Shown here: in pieces, positions 44,786-51,518 of the stretch | How positions within the stretch are numbered: the first letter of the stretch is position 1 | Layout: each line of letters begins with the position of its first letter | Origin: Bacteroidaceae bacterium | GTDB taxonomy: Bacteria; Bacteroidota; Bacteroidia; Bacteroidales; Bacteroidaceae | NCBI GenBank assembly: GCA_017466325.1 | Contig: JAFTUK010000021.1 | Location: forward strand, 1-51,518 | Direction of reading: 5' to 3' | Length of the DNA: 51,518 nucleotides | The notes under the pieces: model-generated | What the model was told of the DNA's origin: nothing | The model's database searches: none | Seen by the model: the letters and a program-made list of their open reading frames with translations, nothing else | Translations under genes and position numbers: made by a program

Positions 44786-45646
44786 ATGAAGACAACAGTA
44801 AACAATGTTACGACAAAGGGGCGTAGTACATTACTCATGCTCCTACTCCTTGTCCCCATGTTGGCTATGGCACAGGAATATCCAAGCAAGGACAAATTGA
44901 GACCAGTGGACGAAATGCGTCTGAAGGTACAGTACAACGTAGATTTCCACTATTCCAAGGAAAAACCGGAGAAGGTAAAGCGTGACGTGATGTATACTGA
45001 AATAGGAAACAAGGTGTGCCACAGCTATATTGAACGGGAATGGAAGAATGAAGTGAAATTCAACCGCAATTATGAGAATGATGGCAAACGTGGTACTAAT
45101 GCTTTCTTTGCGCTGTATTCTAATATTGGCGAGGTATTTGTAGGCTATCCAAAAGGAAAGAATACGGTAATATACAGCCTTGACGTACTGGGAACATTTA
45201 AATATGAAGAGCCTACAGCAAAGTTAAGATGGACTATTACAGAGGAAAAACTGGATACTTTGGACTATCATTGTACTATGGCCGTGTGCAAATACGCAGG
45301 CAGAGAATACAGAGCGTGGTTTACGGAAGAGATTCCTGTAAGTTACGGTCCATGGAAGCTATGTGGCTTGCCAGGACTGATAATAAAGGCCGAAACTGTG
45401 GACGGTGAGTACAGATTTGTGCTTGGTGGTATAGAGACTGTGAAGACGCCTGCCGACATAAGTCTGTGGAAAAGGGATTTTATATCTACGTCGAAAAAGA
45501 AGGTACGTAAACAAGAAAAACTTCTCCTGTCACGTCCTGATGCCGTTCTTGACCAGATGGGTATAGGGTATGGAGCGGTATCTTATGATGGTTCCAAGCC
45601 CAAGTTCAAATTCTTTACCTATGACAATCCGCTGGAGATAGACTGA
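44786..45646 (+). CDS. GLPGLI-family secreted protein
   Basis: A 286-residue exported protein with a signal peptide (residues 1-29, LLLVPMLAMAQ) and the family-naming motif at residues 193-199 (CGLPGLI). The family is found mainly in Bacteroidota, often beside outer-membrane barrels of the type that follows; its function is unknown. The ATG at 44786 is chosen over 44723 because it gives a compact signal peptide. The next gene starts 3 bases after the stop, so the two form an operon. Confidence 0.88.
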   Translation: MKTTVNNVTTKGRSTLLMLLLLVPMLAMAQEYPSKDKLRPVDEMRLKVQYNVDFHYSKEKPEKVKRDVMYTEIGNKVCHSYIEREWKNEVKFNRNYENDGKRGTNAFFALYSNIGEVFVGYPKGKNTVIYSLDVLGTFKYEEPTAKLRWTITEEKLDTLDYHCTMAVCKYAGREYRAWFTEEIPVSYGPWKLCGLPGLIIKAETVDGEYRFVLGGIETVKTPADISLWKRDFISTSKKKVRKQEKLLLSRPDAVLDQMGIGYGAVSYDGSKPKFKFFTYDNPLEID

Positions 45647-45649
45647 CAC

Positions 45650-48235
45650 ATGCGTATACTATTGCTGAACATAGCTCTGCTTTGGAGTGCCGTATCCATT
45701 TCCCAGACCACGATTAAAGGTGTGGTGAAAGATGGGAACGGCAGTCCGGCAGAGGCAGTATTGATTTCAGTTCTTAATCCTAAGGACAGCACCATCGTTG
45801 CCTATGGAAGTACAGACGAACAAGGTAACTATGCAATATCCTTTGTCAACGGCAATCTGAAGATGCTTCTGCTGCGCATGGCTGGATTCAACGTAAAAAG
45901 AGAATTCAGAAACGTAGCAAACGAGTCGTGCCAAATAGATTGGATTTGTACAGAGGAAAGCACACTGCTGAAGGAGGTGCAGATAAAGGCACAGAAGTTG
46001 TGGGGCAGTAAGGATACGCTGAACTACCTTGTTGCCGCATATATGCGTAATCATGATGTGACTATTGGCGACATAATCAAAAGGTTGCCAGGCATAGAGT
46101 TGAAGGACAATGGCAAGATTCTCTATATGGGCATTCCCATAAGCAAGTTCTACATAGAGAATATGGATGCCCTGCAGGGCAAGTACAACATAGCCACGCA
46201 GGGTATCAAAGCCGAGGATGTGGCAACAGTGCAGGTTTTGGAACATCATCAACATATACAGGCACTGGATGACCAGATTCCACCAGAGGCTGCAGCCCTG
46301 AACCTGAAGTTAAAGAAGGAGAAGCGTGGCGTGTGGACAGGGTCGGCAAACATAGGACTCGGTGCAAGCGACCGTTTTCTGTGGAAAGCAAGGGCAAATG
46401 CAATGATGTTCGGCAAGAAGGAGCAGCATGTCATGACTTACGACACGGAGAATGACGGTGGAGGTAGCGACATGCTCACTTCACACTATGGTGGTGGCGG
46501 TATATCTGGCAATGTCATTACTTCTGCTACGGCCTCTCCAAGTTCGCCAGTAGGGCGCAACCGCAGGAATACATACCATCAATTGGCATGCAACAACCTA
46601 TGGAAACTGAATGATTCTACAGAACTGCATGCAAACGCATCATACAAGTACAACCTTGTACGCACCAGGACAGACAGCCGAACGGTATATGTCATGCCAG
46701 ACGGTAGTAACCGTATTCTTGTAGAGAATCTTGCATCGGAAAGTACAGGGAATGAGGCAAATTTCAACGTGACCTATGAACGGAATTCTAAACGGGAGTA
46801 TATAAGGAGTAAGACGGACCTGGCTGGGGCCTGGAATGATATGCTGAACGATGCAGAGTATCAGGAGCATAGTAAATACCATACACTGGGTATATCCAAC
46901 AAGACACATTGGGTACACCGTACAGAAAAAGGTAACGGGTTTGAACTTGAAAGCAATAACATGTTTGCTTCCACTCCCCAAAGCCTTACAGTATCTCCAG
47001 GAGTTTTTCCAGAACAGTTGACCGATAGTGTACCTTATACCTCTGTCACCCAAACGGCAACAATCAACAGGGTCAGCTCGTCAAACAGTTTTGCTCTTAT
47101 AAATAATATACGTAAGCATCGGTTCACTTTCTCTCCTACAGCGCATGCCAACATAGAGCATGTCGGTATAAACTCTATGCTTGACGCCGGAAAGGATTTT
47201 GCTGGAAGCATGAACTACACTAGACTTAACTTTGGCCTGGGGCTGCGTGTGCGTTACACCTTACGTCAGTTTCATGCCCAAGTGCATTTGCCTGTAGATG
47301 TCAGGCCCACATTCATAACAGACAATAACAGCAAGTCCACACGGACACGTCTCTACTTTAATCCCTCTGCATCGTTCTCGTGGAGAATAAGCGATAACTG
47401 GTCAGGCACGGGCAATGTAGGATGGAGCAAGACGCCATCGTCGTGGCAGACCATTTATGGGGCCTATGTACTGCGGAATTACCGTAGCCTGATGTGCTAC
47501 GAGGGAGATATCTACGATACAGAGTCTTTTAGTGGCAGAATGAAGGTGGATTATAAACATATCTTCGCTCAGTTCTTTGCGTGGATGGAGGTGAGTGCTG
47601 CCAAATCTGGCTCGGATATGACATATGGTTCACGTATAAACGAGCAGGGGTTAAGTGAAATGATGATGGTACACCAACCCAACTCCAACAGTAACATTCA
47701 GGTACGTGGCAATCTGCGCAAAGACTTTGACTGGAAGAAACTCAGTATGGAGACAACGGCAACATGGAGCCATGGCAATAATCAGTACCTGCGCCAAGAT
47801 GTGCTTACTCGCTACTCAAGCAATGCCTATGCCGTAGATGGAAAATTAAGCATGGAGGTGAACAAGTGGCTTGAACTTAATTATAATATACGGTGGAGCA
47901 GATATCGTTCCAATACGGAAGATGGTATGAGCAGGATTTCCACGAAAAGTTGCAGTAATCAGTTACTGCTCAATACTACTATCATTGGAAACAAACTGTG
48001 GTTCACATTCAATGCATCGCACCAGTACGATAGCCAACTTGACAAGAAGAATAACTTCTTCCTCAGTGCAGACCTAAGATATAAGATTAAGAAACTGGAC
48101 TTTACGCTTCGTGCCAGCAATTTGTTGAATACACGCCATTACTACACCTTTACCGTAGGAGATATGACAGAGAGTTTCACAGACTATCATCTACAGCCTC
48201 TGTCGGTAATGCTAAATACTACATTACGTTTTTAG
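45650..48235 (+). CDS. Outer-membrane beta-barrel receptor paired with GLPGLI
   Basis: An 861-residue outer-membrane protein with a signal peptide (residues 1-18). A carboxypeptidase-regulatory-like domain (TTIKGVVKDGNGSPAEAVLISVLN) covers residues about 20-95, a plug-like region about 105-220, and then a barrel ending LNTTLRF with the terminal Phe typical of BAM substrates. It has no STN domain, unlike the receptor at 41504. It may import or export a ligand handled by the GLPGLI protein; this is inferred from the operon only. Confidence 0.85.
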   Translation: MRILLLNIALLWSAVSISQTTIKGVVKDGNGSPAEAVLISVLNPKDSTIVAYGSTDEQGNYAISFVNGNLKMLLLRMAGFNVKREFRNVANESCQIDWICTEESTLLKEVQIKAQKLWGSKDTLNYLVAAYMRNHDVTIGDIIKRLPGIELKDNGKILYMGIPISKFYIENMDALQGKYNIATQGIKAEDVATVQVLEHHQHIQALDDQIPPEAAALNLKLKKEKRGVWTGSANIGLGASDRFLWKARANAMMFGKKEQHVMTYDTENDGGGSDMLTSHYGGGGISGNVITSATASPSSPVGRNRRNTYHQLACNNLWKLNDSTELHANASYKYNLVRTRTDSRTVYVMPDGSNRILVENLASESTGNEANFNVTYERNSKREYIRSKTDLAGAWNDMLNDAEYQEHSKYHTLGISNKTHWVHRTEKGNGFELESNNMFASTPQSLTVSPGVFPEQLTDSVPYTSVTQTATINRVSSSNSFALINNIRKHRFTFSPTAHANIEHVGINSMLDAGKDFAGSMNYTRLNFGLGLRVRYTLRQFHAQVHLPVDVRPTFITDNNSKSTRTRLYFNPSASFSWRISDNWSGTGNVGWSKTPSSWQTIYGAYVLRNYRSLMCYEGDIYDTESFSGRMKVDYKHIFAQFFAWMEVSAAKSGSDMTYGSRINEQGLSEMMMVHQPNSNSNIQVRGNLRKDFDWKKLSMETTATWSHGNNQYLRQDVLTRYSSNAYAVDGKLSMEVNKWLELNYNIRWSRYRSNTEDGMSRISTKSCSNQLLLNTTIIGNKLWFTFNASHQYDSQLDKKNNFFLSADLRYKIKKLDFTLRASNLLNTRHYYTFTVGDMTESFTDYHLQPLSVMLNTTLRF

Positions 48236-48349
48236 CGGATTTTAAGTTGAGAGTGGTGTTGTATTGTGGTAGACCGTTTGCATGATAAATGTGCCTATTG
48301 GATAATGTCACGAGAAGGTCTGAAGTACAAACTTTCTCCACAAAAGAAC

Positions 48350-48373
48350 TTTGCCTGAAACATGGAGTCTTTT
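48350..48373 (+). repeat. Direct repeat DR, copy 2
   Basis: Same 23-24 bases as copies at 41289 and 49736. Here the flanking sequences on both sides differ from the other copies, so the repeat itself, not a longer duplication, is what is shared. It lies between locus 1 and the Fic gene. Confidence 0.85.
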
Positions 48374-48459
48374 GTAGACGAAGGAGGTGAATAGAACTTC
48401 TGTGGTTATTTGGTAAGAACAGCGAGACTTTCAAGAAGAGTATTGATTGAATGAATAAG

Positions 48460-48532
48460 AATCTGCATCATTTTACCAGAATCTGCATCATGAATGATAA
48501 AAATGATGCAGATTTTTCTTTTATGATGCAGA
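48460..48532 (+). promoter_or_regulatory. Nested dyad operator of the Fic gene
   Basis: AATCTGCATCAT occurs twice forward (48460-48471 and 48480-48491), and its reverse complement twice: ATGATGCAGATT at 48503-48514 and ATGATGCAGA at 48523-48532. Sites in each direction are 20 bases apart, so all four are on the same face of the helix and the whole 73 bases are symmetric about 48497. It ends 7 bases before the -7 box TAACTTTA (48540-48547), an ideal place for a repressor. Confidence 0.85.
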
Positions 48533-48568
48533 AATGCATTAACTTTACCCACATAAATAATATAAGGT

Positions 48569-49615
48569 ATGCATACATTTGATTACAAGGAAGCTCCCAA
48601 GCGGCTGTTGACACCTGAAATTGTCAATATGCTATCCTCATTGCATGAGTTCAAGGGAAGGCAGGAGTTGTATATAGAAGCAGAGTCAGATGTATTGACG
48701 GCATTGTTGGATATAGCCAAGATTCAAAGTACAAAGGCATCCAATAAGATTGAAGGTATATATACATCAGATGAACGATTGGAAGCCTTGGTGATGGATA
48801 AGACAGAGCCTCGTAATCGCTCAGAAGAAGAGATTGCAGGATACAGAGAGGTTTTGACTGCTATTCATGACAGTTATGAGTATATCCCAATCCGCCCGAA
48901 CAATATCCTGCAATTGCATCGTGACCTATACAGTTTCAGTAGTAGCGATACAGGAGGTAGATTCAAGAATACGGATAATGTGATAGCGGAATCGGGTAAG
49001 GACGGACAACAGAGTGTCAGATTTATGACAGTCCCTGCGTTTCATACACCCGAAATGATGGAGAACTTGTGTAACGAATTTAATAATGCCATTGAACGGG
49101 CAGAGTACGACCCGCTGTTATTGATACCTATGTTCATTCTTGATTTCCTCTGTATCCACCCGTTTAATGATGGTAATGGACGCATGAGCCGTTTATTGAC
49201 TTTGCTGTTACTGTATCGCAGTGGCTACATTGTGGGGAAATATGTCAGTATGGAAATGTTGATAGAAAAGACAAAGGAAACCTATTATGAGGCCTTGCAG
49301 AACAGTTCCATTGAGTGGCACAATAATAAAAGTGATTACACCTCATTTGTCAGATATTATCTGGGGGTTGTATTGAAAGGTTACAATGAGTTTCAAGACC
49401 GCATAGCACATCTGAAATATCGCAGATTGTCAAAGGCTGATAGAGTAAAGGCTGTGTTTGAGAAGAAGCTCGGTGTGGTAAAAAAATCAGACATAGCCAC
49501 ACTTTGCCCCGATATTAGCGAAACAACCATTGAACGTACCTTGAAGGAATTGCTTGAGGCTGGTTTCATCGAGAAGGTCGGTAAGGGACGGGCTACTGGT
49601 TATGCGAAGAAGTAA
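48569..49615 (+). CDS. Fic-family protein with N-terminal inhibitory motif and winged-helix C-terminus
   Basis: A 348-residue Fic enzyme that transfers AMP, or another NMP, from NTP to a target protein. The catalytic loop is HPFNDGNGRMSR with His197. The inhibitory motif [S/T]xxxE[G/N] is met at Ser58-Glu62-Gly63 in SNKIEG, so it is an autoinhibited class II Fic protein. The last about 65 residues read as a winged helix-turn-helix (KSDIATLCPDISETTIERTLKELLEAGFIEKVG), making it a candidate for binding the dyad upstream. Targets unknown. AT-rich and flanked by DR copies, suggesting acquisition. Confidence 0.9.
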   Translation: MHTFDYKEAPKRLLTPEIVNMLSSLHEFKGRQELYIEAESDVLTALLDIAKIQSTKASNKIEGIYTSDERLEALVMDKTEPRNRSEEEIAGYREVLTAIHDSYEYIPIRPNNILQLHRDLYSFSSSDTGGRFKNTDNVIAESGKDGQQSVRFMTVPAFHTPEMMENLCNEFNNAIERAEYDPLLLIPMFILDFLCIHPFNDGNGRMSRLLTLLLLYRSGYIVGKYVSMEMLIEKTKETYYEALQNSSIEWHNNKSDYTSFVRYYLGVVLKGYNEFQDRIAHLKYRRLSKADRVKAVFEKKLGVVKKSDIATLCPDISETTIERTLKELLEAGFIEKVGKGRATGYAKK

Positions 49616-49656
49616 TCAACTAATTTTCTGGAGGTAGATAGTTTCAAAATAGACAG

Positions 49657-49690
49657 GGAGGTGCAGCATTCGTTATAGGTCTGCACCTCC
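49657..49690 (+). terminator. Terminator of the Fic gene
   Basis: GGAGGTGCAG (49657-49666) and CTGCACCTCC (49681-49690) form a perfect 10-base stem with a 14-base loop, followed by TCTCTTAATTT. Confidence 0.75.
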
Positions 49691-49735
49691 TCTCTTAATT
49701 TACTCTGCATGAGCATTATTTGTCCACTAAATGCC

Positions 49736-49761
49736 TTTGCCTGAAACATGGAGTCTTTTGG
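49736..49761 (+). repeat. Direct repeat DR, copy 3
   Basis: Copy of the 22-24-base repeat. From here to the sigma factor ATG (49874) the sequence is about 90% identical to 41289-41425, so this copy and copy 1 lie in a longer duplicated block. Confidence 0.85.
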
Positions 49762-49764
49762 CTG

Positions 49765-49873
49765 AAAATGGCAGATTTGCGTTAAAAGATGTGAATATGC
49801 GGAAAAAAGTCATACCTTAGGTTAGCATTTCGGGTTTCTAAAGGGTATTACAATAAAAACGAGAAGGAAAGGA
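49765..49873 (+). promoter_or_regulatory. Conserved upstream region of the sigma operon
   Basis: Shared with 41318-41425. It holds GTTAAAAGATGTGAATATG, GGAAAAAAGTC, TACCTTAGGTTAGCATTTCG and GGGTATTACAATAAAAAC. TACCTTAG is close to the housekeeping -7 box, but the conserved GGAAAAAAGTC 3 bases upstream of it may instead be part of an ECF-type, autoregulated promoter. Which is used cannot be read from sequence. Confidence 0.45.
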
Positions 49874-50338
49874 ATGGAAATCCCTATATTATTCAAACAG
49901 CATTATGCCAAGATGTACAGGGTGGCACGGAGTTTCCTGTACGACGAGCAGGAGAGCGAGGACATTGTCAGCGACATCTTCGAGGACCTGCTTCAAAGGC
50001 ATGTCGCGCTCCCGCCTGGAACTGAGGAGGCATATCTGATGAAATGCGTCAGGAACCGTTGCCTGAAACGCTTGAGGCACGAGGCCGTCAGAAAGGAATT
50101 GTTGGATGTTCCGTTTTCCGGTCATAGCGTACATGAGGAATCGGATGACGAGTTTTCCGATGTGGTGGATAATATCATAAATTCTCTGCCGGAGCAGGAC
50201 AGACGTATCTTTAGCATGCGTTTCCACGAAGGATATAGCTACGAAGAGATAGCCTTGCAGGAAGGCATCAGCCGAGTGTCGGTATGGCGGCACCTTTCCA
50301 GTGTATTGACCCTTATCAGAAACCATTATAAAAAATAA
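49874..50338 (+). CDS. ECF sigma factor (locus 2)
   Basis: A 154-residue extracytoplasmic-function sigma factor. Region 2 spans about residues 5-70 (FKQHYAKMYRVARSFLYDEQESEDIVSDIFEDLL), and region 4 about residues 95-150 (LPEQDRRIFSMRFHEGYSYEEIALQEGISRVSVWRHLS, with the helix-turn-helix). It should direct RNA polymerase to the promoter of its target receptors when released by the anti-sigma factor. The anti-sigma gene starts 5 bases after its stop codon. Confidence 0.92.
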   Translation: MEIPILFKQHYAKMYRVARSFLYDEQESEDIVSDIFEDLLQRHVALPPGTEEAYLMKCVRNRCLKRLRHEAVRKELLDVPFSGHSVHEESDDEFSDVVDNIINSLPEQDRRIFSMRFHEGYSYEEIALQEGISRVSVWRHLSSVLTLIRNHYKK

Positions 50339-50342
50339 CACT

Positions 50343-50903
50343 ATGCACACAAACGACAAGAAACGCCTGTTCCTTGACATGCAGGAGCATCCCGAAAGGT
50401 ATACCGACGAAGAGTTAGAGACCATGATGGACGAGTTGGACCGTGTGCCCGATGTGGAGGTAGCATGGCAGAAAATCAATTGCCCTGCACATTCAGTGCA
50501 CCGTCCGTTCCTTCCCCGTGTGGCAGCCATATTCATAGGAGTGCTACTGGTATCCGGCATAGCATTTGCCGCCATACACCATATACGCAATTCTGGCTCT
50601 GCCCGTAAAGAAGCTATGGCAAGTGCCGTATCGCATGATGACAATAAGATACAATCCGCATCCGTAGTTTTCAATGACGTCAGGCTTGACAGCATCCTTA
50701 CCGTTGTTTCCAGCCACTATGGCAAGAAGGTAGAGTTCTCCAGCAAGGAGACCAAGGACATGAAGTTCATCATGACGTGGAAACCCGATTCCTCGCTGAC
50801 ATCCTTCTTAGACCTTATAAATATGTTCGATGGTCTGCACCTGTCGGTAAGACGCGACACCATCTTTGTGGAAACCAAGGATTTTGAGGAGGACGATAAA
50901 TGA
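50343..50903 (+). CDS. Short FecR-type anti-sigma factor
   Basis: A 186-residue single-pass inner-membrane protein. Residues 1-57 are cytoplasmic and should bind the sigma factor. Residues about 58-79 form the membrane helix (RVAAIFIGVLLVSGIAFAAI). Residues about 108-177 match the DUF4974 periplasmic module (VVFNDVRLDSILTVVSSHYGKKVEF). The central FecR beta-domain present in typical proteins (about 300-400 residues) is absent. The gene overlaps the receptor start by 4 bases (ATGA). Confidence 0.8.
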   Translation: MHTNDKKRLFLDMQEHPERYTDEELETMMDELDRVPDVEVAWQKINCPAHSVHRPFLPRVAAIFIGVLLVSGIAFAAIHHIRNSGSARKEAMASAVSHDDNKIQSASVVFNDVRLDSILTVVSSHYGKKVEFSSKETKDMKFIMTWKPDSSLTSFLDLINMFDGLHLSVRRDTIFVETKDFEEDDK

Positions 50904-51421
50904 GATACTACTTGCTAACCATATTGTCACTTTTGGCCCAGATTATCTGTGCCCAGGTGTCGCACCAGTTCAGGAACACTCCCCTTATTGATGCCATTTG
51001 CACCATAGAGCAGGGGCAGACGGAGTACACGGTATCCATCCTTTCCGATGGTCTTACGCATCTGACCACTTCTGCCAAGATTGACGAAGAGGATGCCTTG
51101 AGGGCAATAAAAAGTCTGTGCAAGGGACTTGGTGTGAAGGTGAAGGCGAAGAACGGTAATATAAATGTACAGGCCAAAGCCTCGCTGAAGGACATGCCGC
51201 CTTATTATTTCGTGTCCCAAGTAAGAGATGATTTTACAAATGCCAGAATAGGTGGTGTAAATGTATGTCTTATGAATGAGGATAGTGTGGTGCTGGATAG
51301 TTGTAAATCCCGCTCAGGTGGATCATTCTCAATTAAGGTAAGACGAGAATGGAAACTCAAGTCATGCATTATAAAGATTTATTGGTGTCCGATAAAACTT
51401 TTTTGCCAGAATAAAAATTAG
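50900..51421 (+). pseudogene. Truncated STN-domain receptor (locus 2)
   Basis: A 173-residue open frame with signal peptide (residues 1-18), an STN domain about 91% identical to that of the 41504 receptor, and the start of a carboxypeptidase-regulatory-like domain (GGVNVCLMNEDSVVLDSCKSRSGGSFSIKV). The plug and barrel are missing. The last about 11 residues are encoded by a segment that starts with GTCCGATAAAA (51387), a sequence whose inverted copy ends the window. The gene was therefore probably cut by an insertion. The STN portion could still be exported as a soluble signalling domain. Confidence 0.75.
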
Positions 51422-51518
51422 GGCTGTTTCCATTTGTAGGATTCAGCCCTTTTTCGTTATTTAGCGGTTACCACACTCATCCAAATAACTATGGGCAAAA
51501 GTACACATTTTATCGGAC
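51387..51518. mobile_element. Inverted-repeat-bounded segment at the window end
   Basis: GTCCGATAAAA at 51387-51397 is found inverted at 51508-51518, the last 11 bases of the window. In both arms TTTTGCC follows after a few more bases (51401-51407 and, on the minus strand, 51500-51494). This gives a 132-base segment with terminal inverted repeats, either a miniature transposable element or the start of a larger insertion sequence continuing beyond the window. No transposase is visible. Confidence 0.5.
51420..51454 (+). terminator. Hairpin inside the window-end element
   Basis: AGGGCTG (51420-51426) and CAGCCCT (51444-51450) form a 7-base stem with a 17-base loop and then T residues. It overlaps the stop codon of the truncated receptor and would end that transcript. 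Confidence 0.6.

Larger units (their letters stand above)
48236..48568. other. Intergenic region with direct repeat and Fic operator
   Basis: This 333-base gap between locus 1 and the Fic gene has no credible gene. It holds DR copy 2 (48350-48373), the nested dyad at 48460-48532, and the Fic -7 box at 48540-48547. The first about 110 bases show nothing I recognise. Confidence 0.7.

Overview
The window looks like chromosome of a member of the Bacteroidota, most likely order Bacteroidales and Prevotella-like. This is inferred, with no database search. Most well-defined promoters read TAnnTTTG, several with TTTG or CTTG 19-20 bases upstream, and purine-rich ribosome-binding sites are mostly absent. 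The gene families also fit: GLPGLI protein, DUF4292 lipoprotein, DUF4974 anti-sigma factor, fused SpmA-SpmB, GlsB/OlsB-like acyltransferase, and an N-succinyl/N-acetyl-type arginine pathway.

Layout. 1-12.9 kb is mainly housekeeping: a tRNA-Met, ribF, a THUMP-like methyltransferase, ruvB, a fused SpmA/SpmB membrane protein, two tandem deoxynucleoside kinases, a polysaccharide flippase, a Pro-tRNA editing protein, a HAD phosphatase, an FlK-like thioesterase, an ABM monooxygenase, a hemolysin III family protein and a Na/phosphate cotransporter. 13.2-20.0 kb holds a membrane-bound AraC-type regulator facing a minus-strand run topA-aroK-speA-argB. 20.2-22.3 kb is an NfeD-like/flotillin pair. 22.9-24.7 kb encodes two secreted proteins. 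24.8-31.4 kb runs glsB-like, dgt, dut, a TPR protein, a DUF4292 lipoprotein and an EnvC-like factor. 31.8-32.8 kb is an AT-rich dispanin/DUF2752/dispanin cluster. An M20 peptidase (minus strand) and fadD-prfB-CYTH-two NSS transporters-ComEA-like follow to 41.1 kb.

The last 10 kb is accessory and the most interesting. Locus 1 (41.3-48.2 kb) has an STN-domain outer-membrane receptor, a GLPGLI protein and a second outer-membrane barrel. Locus 2 (49.7-51.4 kb) has an ECF sigma factor, a very short FecR-type anti-sigma factor and a receptor that is cut off just after its STN/carboxypeptidase-like region. The two loci share a nearly identical upstream region and STN domain. In locus 1 the sigma and anti-sigma genes have been deleted, leaving a 78-base scar fused in frame to the receptor, so locus 2 may now control locus 1 in trans. 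Copies of a 22-24 base direct repeat sit before locus 1, between locus 1 and a Fic gene, and between the Fic gene and locus 2, giving a cassette-like arrangement. The Fic gene has a striking 73-base nested dyad just upstream of its promoter. The truncated receptor runs into an inverted-repeat-bounded segment that reaches the last base of the window, suggesting a mobile element or an assembly break.

Intergenic spaces throughout hold several families of small palindromic repeats, listed below. No rRNA, CRISPR array, complete transposase gene or replication origin was seen.
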